A stretch of DNA of 34,995 nucleotides from Bacteroidales bacterium (GCA_029932195.1 JAOZQN010000007.1:1-34995); one strand, 5' to 3'. Numbered from the stretch's first letter, positions 26,158 through 34,896 are shown. Notes: generated from the letters alone by a model not told the origin. Made by a program: numbers and translations.

Positions 26158-27312
26158 ATGCTTTTTAAAGATATAATAGGACATAAAGATATTAAAGAAA
26201 AATTGATTAATTCGGTGAAAAACAATCGGATAAGTCATGCACAATTGTTTTTGGGTAAAGGCGGAACAGGTAAACTTTCGCTAGCAATTGCTTATGCTCA
26301 ATACGTTTCGTGCATCAATAAAACAGAAGACGACTCTTGCGGAACTTGTAAATCGTGCAGAAAATATAACAAACTTATTCACCCCGATTTGCATTTTGTG
26401 TATCCTGTTGTGAGAACAAAAAAGTTTAAAAAACCTGTAAGTTCCGATTTTTTACCAGAGTGGAGAAGTTTTGTTATAAAAGATAAGTTCCACAGTTACA
26501 ACGACTGGATAGATGGCATCGGAACTGATAAGTTACAAGGGAGTATTTATGCCCAAGAAAGTCAGGAAATTATAAAAAAATTAACTCTTAAAACTTTTGA
26601 GGCAGAGTATAAAATAATGATTATTTGGATGGCTGAAAAAATGAATGTTTCTGCATCTAATAAATTATTAAAAATGATAGAAGAGCCTCCACAAAAAACA
26701 CTTTTTATTCTTGTTGTGGAAAATGAGGAGCAAATAATAACAACTATAAGGTCTCGTATTCAGCTAATTAAAATAAACAGGCTTAGTGAAAAAGATATTT
26801 CCGATGAGCTTGAGAAGATATTTCCTACGGCAGAAGGTGAACTTATAAAAGACTCGGCAAGAATTGCTGACGGTAGTTTTAGTGTTGCCAAAAAAAATAT
26901 TGAGCAGGTTTTAGACCCAACTTTTATTGATGCTAATACCAAAAATTTTGAGTTATTTACAAATTTGATGCGAATTGCCTACGGAGCAAATGTTTTGAGA
27001 ATGGTATCTTGGGTAGATGAGATTTGTAAATTTGGTAGGGAGCAAGAAAAATCATTTTTTCAATATGCTTTAAGACTAATTAGAGAAAATTTTATATTGA
27101 ATATTACACCAGAAAACAAAGATGAGATTACTTTTTTATCGGATAAAGAATATCAATTTTCGAAAAATTTTAATCGTTTTATAAATAAAAATAATATTAC
27201 AAATCTTTACGAAGAGTTTGGCAAAGCACAGGCAGACATAGAACGAAATGCCTACGATAAAATCGTATTTTTAGATTTAGCTTTAAAAATAGCACAATTA
27301 CTTCGTAAATAA
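26158..27312 (+). CDS. holB: DNA polymerase III subunit delta'
   Basis: The 384-residue clamp-loader subunit (delta') is needed to load the sliding clamp. MLFKDIIGHKDIKEKLINSV is the family start. The P-loop-like GKGGTGK lies near residue 35 and a zinc site CGTCKSC follows near residue 65. KIMIIWMAEKMNVSASNKLL and KMIEEPPQKTLFILV match the sensor region. An upstream TTG at 26146 also opens the frame, but it overlaps the toxin gene and the family starts at the ATG at 26158, so I chose that. Zinc site and P-loop being both present is typical of Bacteroidota delta'. Confidence 0.92.
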   Translation: MLFKDIIGHKDIKEKLINSVKNNRISHAQLFLGKGGTGKLSLAIAYAQYVSCINKTEDDSCGTCKSCRKYNKLIHPDLHFVYPVVRTKKFKKPVSSDFLPEWRSFVIKDKFHSYNDWIDGIGTDKLQGSIYAQESQEIIKKLTLKTFEAEYKIMIIWMAEKMNVSASNKLLKMIEEPPQKTLFILVVENEEQIITTIRSRIQLIKINRLSEKDISDELEKIFPTAEGELIKDSARIADGSFSVAKKNIEQVLDPTFIDANTKNFELFTNLMRIAYGANVLRMVSWVDEICKFGREQEKSFFQYALRLIRENFILNITPENKDEITFLSDKEYQFSKNFNRFINKNNITNLYEEFGKAQADIERNAYDKIVFLDLALKIAQLLRK

Positions 27313-27340
27313 ATTTTGAAGTTTTGAATTTGAGAAGTTT

Positions 27341-27369
27341 TCAAACCTTCAAACCTTCAAACCTTCAAA
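27341..27369. repeat. Period-8 TCAAACCT tandem repeat
   Basis: Three copies of TCAAACCT and a partial fourth lie between holB and ricT, in a gap with other AAGTTTT/AAAACTT repeats. There is no coding potential. Confidence 0.75.
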
Positions 27370-27400
27370 ATTTCAGAACTTCATAAATTCAAAACTTAAA

Positions 27401-28696
27401 ATGAAAGATTTAGATAACTATATAAAAACAACACGAGGTTGCACGCACTGCGAGTCGGGAGGAAAATGTCGTCATGCAACCGTTAATAAATTAGATACAT
27501 ACAATTGGCTTGAAGATATAAAAGCTCCTAATGAAACCGTAGATATTATTGAAGTTAGGTTTAAATATACAAGAAAAGATTTTTTCTTGAACGAAACAGG
27601 AGAAGATTTTGTTGCAGGAGATTTAATTGCCGTAGAGTCATCGCCCGGACACGACATGGGAATAGTTTCACTTACTGGTGAAATAGTTTATAATCAGCTA
27701 CGTAAATTGAATATTCCGTTGGATGCCGATTTCAAAAAAGTATATAGAAAAGCAAAAGATACTGATATTGAAAAGTGGAAAAAATCTATTGAAAGAGAGA
27801 CTGAATTATCGCAAAAATCTAAGGAAATAGTAAACGAACTTAATCTTAAAATGAAAATTGGTGATGTGGAATTACAAGGAGATGGCACAAAAGCAATCTT
27901 CTACTACACTGCTGATGAGAGAGTTGATTTTAGAGAGTTGATAAAACTGCTTGCAGAAAACTTCAGGTTAAGAATAGAAATGAAACAAATTGGGGCAAGG
28001 CAAGAGTCGGGTAGGATAGGAGGTCTTGGAACCTGTGGCAGAGAACTTTGCTGTATCAGTTGGAAAACAAATTTTATTTCTGTTACAACAAAAGCTGCGA
28101 GATTACAAGAACTTTCGCTCAATCCCGCAAGACTTGCAGGGCAGTGCGGGAAGCTCAAATGTTGCTTAAACTACGAATTGGATACCTATATAGACGCTAA
28201 AAATAATTTCCCCGACACAAAAGTTCGTCTTAAAACAAAAGAAGGGACTGCATTTTTTCAAAAAAGTGATGTCTTCAAAAAATTGATGTGGTACACCGTT
28301 AATCCAGACAAATCTTATGTAATAGTTCCTGTTCCTGTGGAGCGAGTGGAAATAATTATTAAAATGAATAAAAAAGGAATTTTTCCAGAAACTTTACTTC
28401 AAGACAAAAGAGATGTGGGCGAGATGATTAGAAAAAAACACAATATAAATGCCGAAAGAAGAGATGTTCTTGATGATATTGACAAATCTAAAGGTGTTCT
28501 GAAAAAAAATACTGTTAATAAGAAAAAATATAAGAAAAATACAAAATATAAAAAGACGATAAAATTTGATAAGAATGAAAATAAAGATAGAAATAAAAAA
28601 ACAGAACATTCAAACAAGGCTAAAATAAAAAATAATAACAAGATAAGAACGGTTCAGGTAATTCATAAAAAAAAGAAACAAAATGAAAAAAAATAA
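27401..28696 (+). CDS. ricT: PSP1 domain protein, RicT/YaaT family
   Basis: The 431-residue protein has the PSP1 domain with the conserved clusters CGRELCC (about residue 210) and CGKLKCC (about 250), plus an N-terminal CTHCESGGKC. In Bacillus, RicT (YaaT) forms an Fe-S complex that promotes RNase Y-dependent mRNA maturation; the Bacteroidota role is less studied. The last 90 residues are a Lys/Asn-rich basic tail (KKKYKKNTKYKKTIKFDKN), common in this phylum's copies and likely to bind RNA. The frame overlaps gldH by 14 bases, an arrangement I know from many Bacteroidota. Confidence 0.9.
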   Translation: MKDLDNYIKTTRGCTHCESGGKCRHATVNKLDTYNWLEDIKAPNETVDIIEVRFKYTRKDFFLNETGEDFVAGDLIAVESSPGHDMGIVSLTGEIVYNQLRKLNIPLDADFKKVYRKAKDTDIEKWKKSIERETELSQKSKEIVNELNLKMKIGDVELQGDGTKAIFYYTADERVDFRELIKLLAENFRLRIEMKQIGARQESGRIGGLGTCGRELCCISWKTNFISVTTKAARLQELSLNPARLAGQCGKLKCCLNYELDTYIDAKNNFPDTKVRLKTKEGTAFFQKSDVFKKLMWYTVNPDKSYVIVPVPVERVEIIIKMNKKGIFPETLLQDKRDVGEMIRKKHNINAERRDVLDDIDKSKGVLKKNTVNKKKYKKNTKYKKTIKFDKNENKDRNKKTEHSNKAKIKNNNKIRTVQVIHKKKKQNEKK

Positions 28697-29147
28697 TGTT
28701 TTAATTATCACATTTTTACTGTTTTTTGTTGTAGCTTGCAATAATAATTCTGTTTATAAGGAATCTGTTGATATACCAAATTCTATTTGGAATATGAATA
28801 ATACCATAAAGTTACAAGCTCATATTGACGATATTGAATTGGAATATAATTTAGATATAAGTATAAGACATGCAGAGTTTTATCCTGCACAAAATTTGTG
28901 GTTATTTATCAAAACAACAGCTCCAAGTGGCGAATTTCAAAGAGATACGGTAGAGTGTATTCTTGCCGACGAAAATTATAGATGGAAAGGAAAAGGACTT
29001 GGACAAATCTGGGACGTAAAAGTGCCATTCAAAAGAGGTATTAAATTTATTGAAAAAGGAGATTACTCGTTTGAAATTCAGCATGGTATGAGAATGGAAC
29101 AATTGCCACAAGTAATGAAAATAGGAATACAAATTGATAAATTATAG
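28683..29147 (+). CDS. gldH: Gliding motility lipoprotein GldH
   Basis: The 154-residue lipoprotein has lipobox FVVAC (Cys19). The mature part matches GldH: VYKESVDIPNSIWNMNNTIK near the start, then FIKTTAPSGEFQRDTVECIL, and the C-terminal GDYSFEIQHGMRMEQLPQVM with the conserved HGMR. GldH is required for gliding in Flavobacterium, but many non-gliding Bacteroidota also carry it, so motility cannot be concluded. It overlaps the end of ricT by 14 bases, which supports the assignment. Confidence 0.92.
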   Translation: MKKNNVLIITFLLFFVVACNNNSVYKESVDIPNSIWNMNNTIKLQAHIDDIELEYNLDISIRHAEFYPAQNLWLFIKTTAPSGEFQRDTVECILADENYRWKGKGLGQIWDVKVPFKRGIKFIEKGDYSFEIQHGMRMEQLPQVMKIGIQIDKL

Positions 29148-29171
29148 ATTATTAAGTTTTTGTATTGATAA

Positions 29172-29300
29172 AATTGTTTTATTGTTGCATTGTTAAAATG
29201 GTTAAATTATTTAATTGTTAAGTTGTTGTAACACAGCAACTTTAGTAATTCAGCAATAAAATGAATTTTCAACAATGCAACAATTTAACAATAAAACAAT
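29172..29300. repeat. Inverted minisatellite before trmB
   Basis: ATTGTTTTATTGTTGCATTG (from 29173) pairs with AACAATGCAACAAT...AACAATAAAACAAT (to 29300), with an eight-base insertion in the right arm. A smaller AGTTG/CAACT stem lies in the middle. The right arm could be mis-read as an N-terminal extension of trmB. Confidence 0.7.
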
Positions 29301-29308
29301 ATAAAAAA

Positions 29309-30010
29309 ATGTCGAAAAATAAGTTGCAAAAATTTGAGCAAATGGAGGGTTTTGAAAATGTTATTCAGCCAAACATTAAAGACCTTTTGAATATAAACTT
29401 CTCATTAAAAGGAAATTGGAATAAGGATTTTTTCGAAAACGGAAATCCGATAGTTTTGGAGGTGGGAGCAGGAAAGGCAGAATACACAGTTGCTCTTGCC
29501 GAAAAATATCCCGAAAAAAACTTTATTGCAATAGATATAAAAGGTGCAAGACTTTGGAAAGGAGCAAAAGATGCCTTGGATAAAAATTTGAAAAATGCCG
29601 CATTCCTTCGCACAAAAATAGATTTTATAACTTCTTTTTTTGATAAAGATGAAGTTAGCGAAATCTGGATTCCATTCCCCGACCCACAACCACGAAAACA
29701 GCGAAAAAGACTTGTTGCTCCTATGTTTTTGAACCGATACAGGCAGTTTATAAAAGAAGAAGTAATAATAAATCTCAAAACAGACAACAGATATTTATTT
29801 GAATATACTTCTGCAATGTTGAAAGAAAATAATATTGAGCCAATAGAAAAAATAGAAGACTTATATAATTCCGAAACAAAAAGTGATGTGAAAATCACTA
29901 AAACTTTTTACGAAAAAAAATTTATTAAGAAAGATGCCAAAATAACTTATCTAAAATTTCGTATTAGTAGAAATACCGAACTTGTAGATATTGATTTTGA
30001 AAAAATATAA
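29309..30010 (+). CDS. trmB: tRNA (guanine-N7-)-methyltransferase
   Basis: The 233-residue enzyme makes 7-methylguanosine at position 46 of tRNA. The SAM motif EVGAGKAEYT is at 51-60. IPFPDPQPRKQRKR at about 121-134 is the family's catalytic FPDPxP block. An upstream in-frame ATG at 29261 would add 16 residues, but those codons lie inside a minisatellite, and MSKNKLQKFEQMEGFENV is the usual start. The last 30 bases recur downstream at 31041-31070 (identical) and 32197-32226 (26 of 30). The gene itself is intact. It follows gldH and is followed three bases later by a broken rpn gene. Confidence 0.95.
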   Translation: MSKNKLQKFEQMEGFENVIQPNIKDLLNINFSLKGNWNKDFFENGNPIVLEVGAGKAEYTVALAEKYPEKNFIAIDIKGARLWKGAKDALDKNLKNAAFLRTKIDFITSFFDKDEVSEIWIPFPDPQPRKQRKRLVAPMFLNRYRQFIKEEVIINLKTDNRYLFEYTSAMLKENNIEPIEKIEDLYNSETKSDVKITKTFYEKKFIKKDAKITYLKFRISRNTELVDIDFEKI

Positions 30011-30017
30011 ATAATGG
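29979..30017. repeat. 39-bp direct repeat, copy A (trmB 3' end)
   Basis: It spans the last ten codons of trmB, the three-base gap and the first four bases of the rpn gene. It is identical to 31039-31077. Confidence 0.95.
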
Positions 30018-31018
30018 CGAAAGAACAAATAAATTCACACGATAGTTTTTTTACCAATTTATTTTCTAAAAAAGACGAAGTCGCTGAGTTTCTTGCAAAA
30101 ACAACACCAAAAGAAATAGTTGAAAAATTAGATTTAGATAGTCTAAAACTAGACTCAACAAAATATATAGACAGCGATTTGAAAAAACATTTTGCCGATG
30201 TAGTCTATAATTGTGATTATGCTTTTGAAAATAATGAAACAAAAACTATTAAAATAACGTTTCTTTTTGAGCATAAAAGTTACAGAGAGAATATGCCATA
30301 TATTCAACTTGGCAAATATTTATTTAATATTTGGTCTGTTCAAAGAAGTCAGGCAAGAGAATGAAAGGTGAAGATGAAAGATTTTCGTTTACAAGCAGTT
30401 ATCCCGATAATTTTTTATCACGGCACAACAAGTTGGAATAAAAAATCATTTGAAGAGTATTTTGAAGGAATGGATAATTTTTTATTGCAATTTCTTCCAC
30501 GTTTTGACTATCATCTTGTTGATATGAAAAACTATTCCAACAAAGAAATAGAAAACTTATTTGAAGACAAGCAACTACAAATAAGTCTTTTATTGATGAA
30601 AAATATATTCTACGAAACATCATTATTGAATTTAACCCGACAAATTTTTTCAACATCAATAGACTTACCAAACAAAGAATACGAAAATCAATTTTACGAA
30701 GTAATAACAAGTTATATTTACTATTCCACAGATATTAACATTCAAAAATTTATAGAAATTATGGAAACACTAAGAACACAGCAATCCGAAAATTTTGTAT
30801 CTACAGCAATGCAACTTAAGATAAGTGGACGAAAAGAAGGACGAAAAGAAGGACGGCGAGAGGGAGAAATAAAAAAGACAATAAAAGTTGCATATACTTT
30901 AATTAATGAAGGTTTTGATAATTTTATGATTCGTAAAATAACAGAATTAAATTTTGTGCAAATAGATTATTTAAGAACTCACGAAAATACAGATGTTGAC
31001 GTTTTGTATAATTTATAA
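30014..31018 (+). pseudogene. Rpn family (PD-(D/E)XK) nuclease, split by an in-frame TGA
   Basis: The 335-codon reading frame is interrupted once by TGA at 30362-30364; the frame is the same on both sides. The N-terminal part (116 residues) has the nuclease core: HDSFFTNLFSKKDEVAEFL, D62 in HFADVVY, and E86/K88 in FLFEHKS. The second part begins with KMKDFRLQAVIPIIFYHG, the conserved VIPIxxYHG block. It ends with a GRKEG-repeat tail and a short helix, as in other Rpn/PDDEXK family transposase-like proteins. Rpn proteins promote recombination in E. coli. It is enclosed by 39-bp direct repeats. Either it is inactivated, or the halves are made separately from a GTG at 30368; read-through is possible but unlikely. 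Confidence 0.88.
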
Positions 31019-31038
31019 AAAAGTTCCTAAAAACATTA

Positions 31039-31077
31039 AACTTGTAGATATTGATTTTGAAAAAATATAAATAATGG
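31039..31077. repeat. 39-bp direct repeat, copy B
   Basis: It is identical to 29979-30017, including the trmB stop codon and the following ATGG. Here the ATG opens only a 12-codon frame, so this is a duplicated border, not a gene start. Confidence 0.95.
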
Positions 31078-31148
31078 TTTGTTTTTTACTCTTTTGTTTG
31101 AAATTAGATTAATTGTTGAATTATAAAAGCAAAAACATTGAAAGTAGT

Positions 31149-31985
31149 ATGAATAATTTTATAGATTACAAAAAAATCCCAAGTGACGATAGTGCAAAAG
31201 ATTTGATTTTGTTGTTAGAAAAAAACAAAATACATTTTGAAATTGAGGATAGAAGTCAGCGATTTAGTTTAGTTGATGACCCTACAGATGACTTTTTTAT
31301 TGTAAGAATCAAAGTAGAAGATTTTAAGACAGTTGATGAATTGGTGCAAGTTCAGAGTAAAAGTGAGGTTGATCTTTTAGGAGATGACCACTATTTACAT
31401 ACTTTTTCTAATGAAGATATTATTGATACCATAGCTAATCCCGAAGATTGGAGTAGAGCAGAGATAAAATTAGCAAAAAATATTGCTCAGCAAAGAAAAA
31501 TTGACCTTTCGATAAAAAAGCTAAATAAATTTAAGCAGAAAAATATTGACGAAAATAATAAAAAGGCTGGTAAGTTACTCAAAAACACTTCAAATTGGTT
31601 CATTTTAATTGCAATATTTTCTGTAATAAATTCAGTATTTTTAGTAGTGGAACTACCCATAAAGTTTACTTTGGGCTTAGGTATTTCTGAATTTACAAAT
31701 GGTATTTTATTAGCTTTTACTGGAAAAATGGGCTTATTGAATATTGTTGTAACTGTTTTTATATCATTGATTTATGTAGTATTTTGGTATTTGGCAAGAA
31801 AAAAAATGGAATGGGCTTTAATTGCTGGCGTTATTTTTTATGGTTTTGATACAATACTATTATTGGTATTTCAAGATTTTTTAAGTGTAGCAGTCCACAT
31901 TGTTATAATTGTTTTTATTTTAATAGGACATATAAAAATTCAAAGAAAAAAAATGAGAAGGCGTGAGGCTGAAGGACATGAATAA
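31149..31985 (+). CDS. Membrane protein with N-terminal DUF2007-like domain
   Basis: The 278-residue protein has a soluble N-terminal part, FIDYKKIPSDDSAKDLILLL followed by EIEDRSQRFSLVDDPTDDFF, that resembles the DUF2007 'putative signal transducing protein' domain. LHTFSNEDIIDTIANPEDWS follows, then a basic helix. Four transmembrane helices fill about residues 157-270 (WFILIAIFSVINSVFLVV, LLNIVVTVFISLIYVVFWYL, WALIAGVIFYGFDTILLLVF, LSVAVHIVIIVFILIGHI). The function is unknown. A TTG at 31113 would add 12 residues, but the ATG at 31149 is a better start. It lies between copies B and C of the trmB 3' end, so it may have arrived with foreign DNA, although related proteins are common in this phylum. 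Confidence 0.75.
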   Translation: MNNFIDYKKIPSDDSAKDLILLLEKNKIHFEIEDRSQRFSLVDDPTDDFFIVRIKVEDFKTVDELVQVQSKSEVDLLGDDHYLHTFSNEDIIDTIANPEDWSRAEIKLAKNIAQQRKIDLSIKKLNKFKQKNIDENNKKAGKLLKNTSNWFILIAIFSVINSVFLVVELPIKFTLGLGISEFTNGILLAFTGKMGLLNIVVTVFISLIYVVFWYLARKKMEWALIAGVIFYGFDTILLLVFQDFLSVAVHIVIIVFILIGHIKIQRKKMRRREAEGHE

Positions 31986-32042
31986 AATTAATATTTAGCC
32001 AATATGAAAAATATAATGCTTACATAATAAGTAGTTAGTTTA

Positions 32043-32163
32043 GGGCATTCCTAAAAACTCAAAAATCAAGGCTTTCAAAATTCTTAAAGTTTGAGTTTAC
32101 TCTTGTAAATGAGTATTTTAATGATTTTGTATAACGCAGAGTTTGGGGTTTTTAGGAGTGCCC
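32043..32163. mobile_element. Small MITE with 25-bp inverted ends
   Basis: GGGCATTCCTAAAAACTC at the left and the reverse complement of AGTTTGGGGTTTTTAGGAG with TGCCC at the right match at 21 of 25 positions. TTTA lies on both sides (32039-32042 and 32164-32167) and is a possible target-site duplication. The 121-bp element has no coding capacity. The matching transposase is not in this window. Confidence 0.75.
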
Positions 32164-32196
32164 TTTAAAAAAAGAGTATAAAGTTAGAAGTAATTT

Positions 32197-32226
32197 CTTA
32201 TATATATTGATTTTGATAAAGTATAA
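32197..32226. repeat. Degenerate trmB 3' end, copy C
   Basis: It matches the last 30 bases of trmB (29981-30010) at 26 positions and still reads LIYIDFDKV and a stop, against LVDIDFEKI and a stop in trmB. It ends three bases before the porW start, just as copy A ends three bases before rpn. Confidence 0.75.
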
Positions 32227-32229
32227 AAT

Positions 32230-34806
32230 ATGAAAATTTCCAAAATAATAATAACTGTTGCTTTTATTTTTTCTGTATTAGCAATAAATAGTTGCTCAAC
32301 CGAAAAAAATACTGCAACTACACGCACATTCCACAATCTAACAGCACATTACAATGTGTATTTTAATGGATACGAAAGTTATAATTCAGGTGTGAAACGT
32401 GTTAATGAAGACTATAAAGATAATTATAGCGAAATATTGCCTATTTTTAGATATTCAGACGAAAAAGTAGTAACTATTGCAGTCGGAGATATGGACTATG
32501 CCGTAACAAAAGCAGCAAAAGCTATCACAAAACATTCTATAACAGCAAAACCCAAACTCAAAGACCGTAAAAATGGTCAAACAAAACGGGACAAGGAGTT
32601 TATGAAAAAGAATGAATATTGCAATTGGATAGATGATAGTTATTTACTTATGGGGAAATCTAATTTCTACAAGCAAGATTATGCACGAGCAATACGCTCT
32701 TTTCGTAGGATTATTAATCTTTATAAAAAAGAAAATACACGATTTGAAGCCACACTTTGGCTTGTGAAAACTTATATTGAGCAAAAAAAATACTCCGATG
32801 CCAGCAAATACCTCTCCGAATTAGAAGGAGATGAAAAACATCCTAAAAAATTAGATAAGGAAATAAATCTCACATTTGCAGACCTTTATATGAGGCAAGA
32901 AGATTATACCAATGCAATTGTTAGGTTAGAAGCCGCAATTGAACTCACTCGCAAGAAGAAGGAAAAAGCAAGATATATTTTTATTCTTGCACAACTAAAT
33001 TACGAAATTGGAAACCTTGATGAATCGGCAGATCTTTATAAAAAAGTTATAAAAATGAATCCGCCTTATGAAATGGCTTTTAATGCTAAAATCAACAGAG
33101 CCACAGCTTTCCGAAATGGCGACTCCAAAGATATAAAAAGACAGCTTCGTAAAATGCTTAGAGATGAGAAGAACGAAGAATATCAAGACCAGATTTATTT
33201 TGCCCTTGCAAATATTGAATTTAACGATGGCAACGAACCAGAAGCAATAGAATATTATAAGTTGTCGGCACAAAATAGTGTCTCTAATGATAATCAAAAG
33301 GCGTTGTCGTTTTTGGCTCTTGCAGATATTTATTTTTCTAAGCCAAAATACTTAATAGCAGGTGATTATTACGATAGCACTATGCAATATCTTAATACAG
33401 AGTATTCTCGCTATCCACAAATAAGTAAAAAGGCTTCAAATCTTTCCAGTCTTGTTACTTATTTGAGAGAAGTTCAAAATCAGGATAGCCTGCAAATGGT
33501 GGCTTCTTGGGACGAAACAAAACGAAATAAATTTATTAATAGATTAATACAGGACGTTATAGAAGAGGAACGCTTGGCAAAGGAACGTGAAGAGGAAATG
33601 TATGAGCGAACTTATGACAATGACGGTCTTAATAATAACAACAATAATCAGGGAGGAAAGTGGTATTTTTATAATCCGTCGCTTGTTAGCAGGGGAGCAA
33701 ACGAATTTAAGAAAAATTGGGGAACACGAAAATTAGAAGATGATTGGAGACGTAGTAACAAAAACACAAATACTTTTGTGGAAGATGAAGAAATTATTGA
33801 CTCTACAAGAATTACGGATAATAAAACAGTAGAGTATTACTTGCAAGACCTACCTTTAAATGATTCGTCATTGACTGCATCTGAAAATAAAATAATAGAG
33901 TCGCTTTTTGGTGCAGCAGAAGTTTACGAAGAGAAATTGCAAGATTATCAGGAAGCAATAAATACTTATGAGCTTTTAATCTCCCGTTATCCTAAAAATA
34001 TTTATGAATTGGAAAGTTTTTACCGATTATACAAACTTTGTGATAAAACAGGAAACACAGCAAGGTCTGATTATTATAAAAATCAGATAATTACAAGGTA
34101 TCCAAACAGCCGATATGCCAAAATTTTGAGCGACCCAAATTATATCTTGCAAATAAGGGCAAAAGAACAGAAAGCAATTAGTTTTTATCAAAATACATTA
34201 AAAAAATATAATGAAAATAAATATTCAGAAGTAATTACAGATGCAAATTCGGGAACACAAAGTTATCCAGACAGTGATACTTATCCTAATTTTCTTTTTC
34301 TAAAAGCAAAAGCTTATGGAAGTCTTGGAAATCTGGACAGCCTTTATGTAATTATGAAGCAGATTGTTGAAGGTTATCAAAGTTATGAAATAGCAGAACT
34401 CGCCGCAGAAATAATAACTATTGTAGAAAGTGGAAAATTTGACACCGATATTTATACTGCCGACTCAACTGTTAAACATTTCTATGTTTTAATGGTAGAT
34501 AAAAAAAATGATATGGCAGGTATTAATTTTAAACTCAAAAAACACGCTGCAAATCATTCAGATAGCACATATACTACCGAAATAAAAACTTTAAACCCTC
34601 AATACAAACTTATAATTGTAAAAAGTTTTATCGACCAAAAAGATGTTATGGCTTTCTATAATTCTGTGATAACTAACTTTATACTTAAAGATATTCCTGC
34701 CAATGAATACGAGCATTTCGCAATGAGCAAAGCAAACTTAGATGTTTTTATGGAAGATAAGATTACAGAAAAATATCTTAAATTTTTTAACGAAAATTAT
34801 AAATAG
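32230..34806 (+). CDS. porW: TPR lipoprotein of the type IX secretion/gliding apparatus (PorW/SprE)
   Basis: The 858-residue lipoprotein has lipobox AINSC (Cys22). The start of the mature part, TRTFHNLTAHYNVYFNGYES, is the PorW/SprE hallmark, followed by ILPIFRYSDE and KAAKAITKHSITAKPKLKDR. Tetratricopeptide repeats run from about 135 (DDSYLLMGKSNFYKQDYARA) to about 400 and again from about 555 (YEEKLQDYQEAINTYELLIS) to 680, with a basic/acidic Asn-rich linker between. PorW links the PorK/N ring to the Sov translocon in type IX secretion, and SprE is needed for gliding. With gldH it points to this apparatus, whose other parts are not in the window. The TAA ends at 34806. Confidence 0.92.
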   Translation: MKISKIIITVAFIFSVLAINSCSTEKNTATTRTFHNLTAHYNVYFNGYESYNSGVKRVNEDYKDNYSEILPIFRYSDEKVVTIAVGDMDYAVTKAAKAITKHSITAKPKLKDRKNGQTKRDKEFMKKNEYCNWIDDSYLLMGKSNFYKQDYARAIRSFRRIINLYKKENTRFEATLWLVKTYIEQKKYSDASKYLSELEGDEKHPKKLDKEINLTFADLYMRQEDYTNAIVRLEAAIELTRKKKEKARYIFILAQLNYEIGNLDESADLYKKVIKMNPPYEMAFNAKINRATAFRNGDSKDIKRQLRKMLRDEKNEEYQDQIYFALANIEFNDGNEPEAIEYYKLSAQNSVSNDNQKALSFLALADIYFSKPKYLIAGDYYDSTMQYLNTEYSRYPQISKKASNLSSLVTYLREVQNQDSLQMVASWDETKRNKFINRLIQDVIEEERLAKEREEEMYERTYDNDGLNNNNNNQGGKWYFYNPSLVSRGANEFKKNWGTRKLEDDWRRSNKNTNTFVEDEEIIDSTRITDNKTVEYYLQDLPLNDSSLTASENKIIESLFGAAEVYEEKLQDYQEAINTYELLISRYPKNIYELESFYRLYKLCDKTGNTARSDYYKNQIITRYPNSRYAKILSDPNYILQIRAKEQKAISFYQNTLKKYNENKYSEVITDANSGTQSYPDSDTYPNFLFLKAKAYGSLGNLDSLYVIMKQIVEGYQSYEIAELAAEIITIVESGKFDTDIYTADSTVKHFYVLMVDKKNDMAGINFKLKKHAANHSDSTYTTEIKTLNPQYKLIIVKSFIDQKDVMAFYNSVITNFILKDIPANEYEHFAMSKANLDVFMEDKITEKYLKFFNENYK

Positions 34807-34810
34807 ATTT

Positions 34811-34870
34811 GAGTGTGTAACATATTGGGGGCTTTTGGTAGTTGGCTTTTAGCTTCGCAAAGCGATAAAA
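34811..34870. repeat. Dispersed repeat with TCGCAAAGCGA palindrome, copy 2
   Basis: It starts GAGTGTGTAACATATTGGGG like 9107-9189 and carries the same TTCGCAAAGCGA palindrome, but lacks about 11 bases after the G-run. Confidence 0.7.
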
Positions 34871-34896
34871 AATAAGCCAATAGCCACATGCATGAG

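Noticed and set aside
29365-29898. 177-codon open frame on the minus strand
   Set aside because: It is antisense to trmB and has no recognisable domain. trmB explains this stretch fully.
30362-30364. TGA as a recoded sense codon (alternative genetic code or selenocysteine)
   Set aside because: All other genes read normally, TGA ends intact genes, and no selenocysteine element or related gene was seen. A nonsense mutation in rpn is simpler.
31113-31148. TTG start for the DUF2007-like membrane protein
   Set aside because: The 12 added residues have no family support and an ATG follows at 31149.
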